A stretch of DNA of 23,659 nt from DATGEO01 sp035310015 (lineage in GTDB: Bacteria > Chloroflexota > Dormibacteria > Dormibacterales > Dormibacteraceae): positions 1 to 23,659 of the forward strand of contig DATGEO010000170.1 in assembly GCA_035310015.1 (NCBI GenBank). The letters run 5' to 3'. Positions 20,998-23,659 of the stretch are shown piece after piece (the first letter of the stretch is position 1; each line of letters opens with the position of its first letter). Below the pieces are notes generated by a model, which was not told the DNA's origin, searched no databases, and saw nothing but the letters and a program-made list of their open reading frames with translations. The translations under genes were made by a program, and so were the position numbers.

Positions 20998-21396
20998 TCA
21001 GCGGGATTCGTGCCGGACGACGGCCATCGCGCCCGACCAAAGGACCAGGCCGACCGCCAGCAAAAGCCACATCGCCGCCGCGATCCGCGAGAACTCCACC
21101 AGCGCGCCGAGGATGCACATCGCCGCCGCGCCCGCGAGCAGAAAAGCGCCGGGCAGCAGCACCCACGCCGAGTACCAAGGCGGCTGGACCGAGTCGCCGC
21201 GGTCCGCCAGCCGCCCGGCGAACAGGAGCACCAGCGCGCCCGCGACCGCGGGCCCGGTGAGGACCATCGCCCAACCCGGCTCGACGCCGCCGGCGGCCGC
21301 ACCCAGCACGGGCTGCACGCCGGCCGCAAGCAGCGCGCACGGGACCATGAATCCCAGCAGTCGCAGCAGGGCGCTCGCGGACGGCACGGTCAGCAT
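20998..21396 (-). CDS. Small four-helix membrane protein, unknown
   Basis: This 132-residue protein has hydrophobic segments near 10-34, 43-60, 76-100 and 104-125, short loops (GRLADRGDSVQPPWYS) and a charged C-terminus (RHESR). I do not recognise a family. It is the last gene on the minus strand after the amidase and methyltransferase genes and is separated from the latter by a hairpin (21401-21428), so expression may be coupled or attenuated. The ATG at 21396 has no good ribosome site or -10. Confidence 0.65.
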   Translation of the reverse strand: MLTVPSASALLRLLGFMVPCALLAAGVQPVLGAAAGGVEPGWAMVLTGPAVAGALVLLFAGRLADRGDSVQPPWYSAWVLLPGAFLLAGAAAMCILGALVEFSRIAAAMWLLLAVGLVLWSGAMAVVRHESR

Positions 21397-21400
21397 CTCA

Positions 21401-21428
21401 TCGCGCGTTCGTTGATGAGAACGCGCGA
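21401..21428 (-). terminator. Hairpin between methyltransferase and small membrane protein
   Basis: TCGCGCGTT (21401-21409) and AACGCGCGA (21420-21428) form a perfect 9-bp stem with a 10-nt loop, right after the methyltransferase stop (21431) and just before the next ATG. It lacks a U-tract, so it may be an attenuator or mRNA 3' stabiliser rather than a true terminator. Confidence 0.5.
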
Positions 21429-21430
21429 CC

Positions 21431-22252
21431 TCACGCGGTCGCCACGAGCACGAGCGTGCGCCCGTGAGTGGTGATGGTTCCCGGGTGCTTTCGCCGCACC
21501 GCCTCCACGGCCTCGACGGCGAACTCGTCGCGCCGTTCGGCCTCCACGCCCTCCAGGCGGTAGGCGAAGTCCCACCACCCCATGAGCCGAGACACGAGCT
21601 GCTCCGCGGACGCCCAGATCACCTCTTCCTCGACCCGCTCGACGCGGGCCTGTGAGAAACCTGCGCCCAGTGCGGCCCGGCGCAGCGCCGCCCGGTCGCG
21701 GACCGCCGCGCGCGTCTCGGTGCCGTCGACGGCGACCGGCGCGGGCGGCAGCCAGCGGTCGACCACCTCGTCGACAAGCGCCCACACCTCTTCCTTGATC
21801 CCGTCGGCCGGGATGCTGGCGGCGAGACGCGCGCCCGGGCGAAGGACTCGCCGCGCCTCGCCCAGCGCCGCGCCAAGGTCGGTCGCGAACTGCAGCCCGT
21901 GCCCGCAGACCGCCGCATCGAACGATGCGCCGGCGAACGCGAGGTGCTCCATGTCCATCACCTCGAAGCGCACGTTGGTCGGCGCGGTTTCGCGCGCGAG
22001 CGCGATCATGCCTCGCGCCAGGTCGACGCCCACCACCGAGCCTTCGGGTCCGACCATGCGCGCCAGCAGACGGGTAAGCGTCCCCGGTCCGCACGCGATG
22101 TCCAGCACCCGCATCGCCGGGCGCACGTGGGCGGACTCGATCGCCAGGGTCCGGCCTCGCGCCTCGCCCCGGGCCATGATCTCCTCCAGCCGCCGCGCGT
22201 ACTCGCTCGCGTGCCGGCTGAAGACCGCGGGATAGAGCTCCTTGGCCTTCAC
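21431..22252 (-). CDS. Class I SAM-dependent methyltransferase (UbiE/COQ5-like)
   Basis: This 273-residue protein has motif I VLDIACGPGTLTRLLA (49-64), motif II VVGVDLARGMIALAR, motif III FEVMDMEHLAFAGASFDAAVCGHGLQF, and motif post-III EARRVLRPGARLAASIP. The N-terminal KELYPAVFSRHASEYARRLEEI resembles lipid or small-molecule C/O-methyltransferases. The acceptor is unknown. The GTG at 22252 overlaps the amidase TGA (GTGA), so the two are translationally coupled and may share a pathway, for example modification and deacylation of the same metabolite. That is speculation from context. Confidence 0.88.
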   Translation of the reverse strand: MKAKELYPAVFSRHASEYARRLEEIMARGEARGRTLAIESAHVRPAMRVLDIACGPGTLTRLLARMVGPEGSVVGVDLARGMIALARETAPTNVRFEVMDMEHLAFAGASFDAAVCGHGLQFATDLGAALGEARRVLRPGARLAASIPADGIKEEVWALVDEVVDRWLPPAPVAVDGTETRAAVRDRAALRRAALGAGFSQARVERVEEEVIWASAEQLVSRLMGWWDFAYRLEGVEAERRDEFAVEAVEAVRRKHPGTITTHGRTLVLVATA

Positions 22253-23391
22253 CGCCAGCCGGCTTCGATGAAGGCGGCCGCGGCCAGAGCGCCCGCATTG
22301 CTGCGCCCGATCACCTGGATGCCGACCGGCAGCCCGTCGGAGGGCGCGGGCACGGTCGCCACGGGCTGGCCCGTGGTGTTGAACGGACGGGTGAAGCGCG
22401 CAAGCGGCTCACGCACCTCGATGCCCGCGGTCACGGGCGGAGCGACGATGGCCGTGGCGGGCAGGATCAGGGCGTCAATGTCCGCCATCGCCGCGCGCGC
22501 GGCCGCCCCCAGCTCGGATGCAGCCGCCAGGGCATCTCGGTAGGCGGCCTCGGATACCTCGAAGCCGCGGCGGATGAGCTCCAGCACGTCGGCGCCGTAC
22601 TTGTCGGGCTGCTCGGTCGCCCACCGCCGGTGGTACGCGGACGCCTCGTACATGAGAATCGTCAGCCCGTTTCGGAAGAGAGGCTGGTGGTCGACGAACT
22701 CGATCTCCGGAAAGCCGGCCGACACCACCCGCCACGCGGCCTCGACGGTTGGATCGAGGTCTCCGACCCACCCCGCCGGCACGGCAAGTCGCGGCTTGCG
22801 CAGCGGGTCGGGCAGCGCAACCTCCTCGCCCGACATCTGGCTGAACGCGCGCGCCACCGTCGTCACGTCGGGGCCCATCGGCCCCAGGGTGTCGAGCGAC
22901 TTGCTCAGCGGGATGACGCCGCGGATGTCGATGCTGCCGAGCTCGGGCTTGAACCCGACCACGCCGCACAGCGCCGACGGGATGCGGATCGAACCGCCGG
23001 TGTCCGAGCCGATCGCCCAGTCGCACATCCCGCACGCGACCGCGACCGCCGAGCCGCCGGACGAGCCGCCCGCGACGCGCGTGGGGTCGTGCGGGTTGAG
23101 CACGTCGCCGTGGTGCGGGTTGGTGGAGGTGACGCCGTACGCGAACTCGTGCAGGTTGGTCTTGCCGGCGACCACCGACCCGAAGGACCGCAGCCGCTGG
23201 ACGACCGGCGCATCCTCGGCGGCGGGCACGTCCGGGAGCAGCACGCCACCGGCCGTCGTCACCATCCCGCGCACGTCGACGAGGTCTTTGACGGCCACAA
23301 CCGGCCCGTCCCCGGTCTCGTTCGACACCGAGATGAAGGCGTGGAGGTGGGCCTGCTCCGAGATCCGGCGCCGCGCCTCCGCGATCTGCAT
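22249..23391 (-). CDS. Amidase-signature family hydrolase
   Basis: This 380-residue enzyme of the amidase-signature family (GatA, fatty-acid amide hydrolase, allophanate hydrolase) has VAVKDLVDVRG with Lys35, VAGGSSGGSAVAVA with the cis-Ser at 110/111, and GSDTGGSIRIPSALCGVVGFKP with the nucleophile Ser134. It is shorter than the usual 450-500 residues, mainly in the C-terminal half, and resembles the shorter AtzE/GatA-like amidases. GatB/GatC are not nearby, so a tRNA role is unlikely. The ATG at 23391 is preferred; CAGAAT lies 6 nt upstream, a weak -10 in the leaderless position. A 12-residue longer frame exists upstream but would overlap that box. Confidence 0.91.
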   Translation of the reverse strand: MQIAEARRRISEQAHLHAFISVSNETGDGPVVAVKDLVDVRGMVTTAGGVLLPDVPAAEDAPVVQRLRSFGSVVAGKTNLHEFAYGVTSTNPHHGDVLNPHDPTRVAGGSSGGSAVAVACGMCDWAIGSDTGGSIRIPSALCGVVGFKPELGSIDIRGVIPLSKSLDTLGPMGPDVTTVARAFSQMSGEEVALPDPLRKPRLAVPAGWVGDLDPTVEAAWRVVSAGFPEIEFVDHQPLFRNGLTILMYEASAYHRRWATEQPDKYGADVLELIRRGFEVSEAAYRDALAAASELGAAARAAMADIDALILPATAIVAPPVTAGIEVREPLARFTRPFNTTGQPVATVPAPSDGLPVGIQVIGRSNAGALAAAAFIEAGWR

Positions 23392-23432
23392 CGCCAAATT
23401 CTGGCAGCAGGAAGTTACCCTTCCCACTCGAC

Positions 23433-23659
23433 ATGTCCGCGACGATCGGCGCGTTGGGGTCCATGACCTGGGCGAAGGTCGACGTGCTCACGCCCTATGA
23501 GCGCCTGACGGCTGAAATCCAGGTCCGGGGCCGGCTGCGCGAGACGATGAACGATTCCGAGTCGCTGTTCCACCTGCGCAACGTCAGCGCCGAGCCGCTC
23601 ATCCCCGGAGCCGTCCAGCTCAACGGCGTGCCCGAAGGCCTGTTCAGCAAGAACCTGGT
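23433..23659 (+). CDS. Unrecognised protein, 5' end only
   Basis: The first 75 codons of a gene that leaves the window. The protein begins MSATIGALGSMTWAKVDV (a second in-frame ATG at 23463 is equally possible), then LTPYERLTAEIQVRGRLRE, and later FHLRNVSAEPLIPGA and a VPEGLFSKN segment. It looks like a soluble, mixed beta protein. I do not recognise a characterised family; a DUF-type conserved protein is likely. It is divergent from the amidase gene, with 41 nt between starts. TACCCT (23416-23421) lies 11 nt upstream of the first ATG. Confidence 0.6.
   Translation, partial: MSATIGALGSMTWAKVDVLTPYERLTAEIQVRGRLRETMNDSESLFHLRNVSAEPLIPGAVQLNGVPEGLFSKNL

Overview
This is a chromosomal window from a high-GC bacterium (about two thirds G+C by eye). 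The gene content suits Actinomycetota or a neighbouring Terrabacteria lineage such as Chloroflexota or Dormibacterota. It includes a wax-ester/DGAT acyltransferase, a luciferase-like (possibly F420-dependent) oxidoreductase, a two-subunit KorAB with fused gamma-alpha chain, and a three-gene transhydrogenase. Many start codons (often GTG) lie only 6-8 nt after a TANNNT-type -10 box with no Shine-Dalgarno, which predicts leaderless mRNAs. I cannot fix the phylum from this window. No phage, transposase, CRISPR or RNA gene other than one riboswitch was seen.

Layout. 1-3282 (minus): korA-korB for 2-oxoglutarate:ferredoxin oxidoreductase, followed by an incomplete HhH-GPD DNA glycosylase that leaves the window. 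3436-6256 (plus): pntAA-pntAB-pntB proton-translocating transhydrogenase, divergent from korAB, with overlapping stop/start codons throughout. 6257-6496: intergenic stretch with a 20-bp direct repeat. 6497-9045: an unknown membrane protein, a convergent LLM oxidoreductase, and a tandem-GNAT protein whose ATG overlaps the LLM ATG. 9049-12265 (minus): TPP riboswitch, cytX, thiD, then a PA-rich membrane protein. This is a pyrimidine (HMP) uptake and phosphorylation module for thiamin.

12289-18769 is a lipid/hydrolase neighbourhood: two paralogous GHSRGG lipases, an alpha/beta hydrolase, an SDR and a WS/DGAT acyltransferase. Inside it sit a TetR regulator and a divergent DoxX-Rieske fusion that share a palindromic operator. 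18814-20992 (plus): an EamA-type transporter, a cold-shock protein with a structured leader and a strong intrinsic terminator, and a second HhH-GPD glycosylase with Glu where Asp is catalytic. 20998-23391 (minus): amidase, SAM methyltransferase and a small membrane protein. The last 227 bases start an unrecognised plus-strand gene.

The most interesting items are the DoxX-TM-Rieske fusion with an internal Tat-like motif, a three-copy family of AGGGGYCCCC-headed hairpins, the leaderless promoter architecture including one perfectly symmetric -10, a 147-nt antisense overlap between the DGAT and lipase genes, and the csp leader. None of these was tested computationally. All calls rest on reading the sequence.
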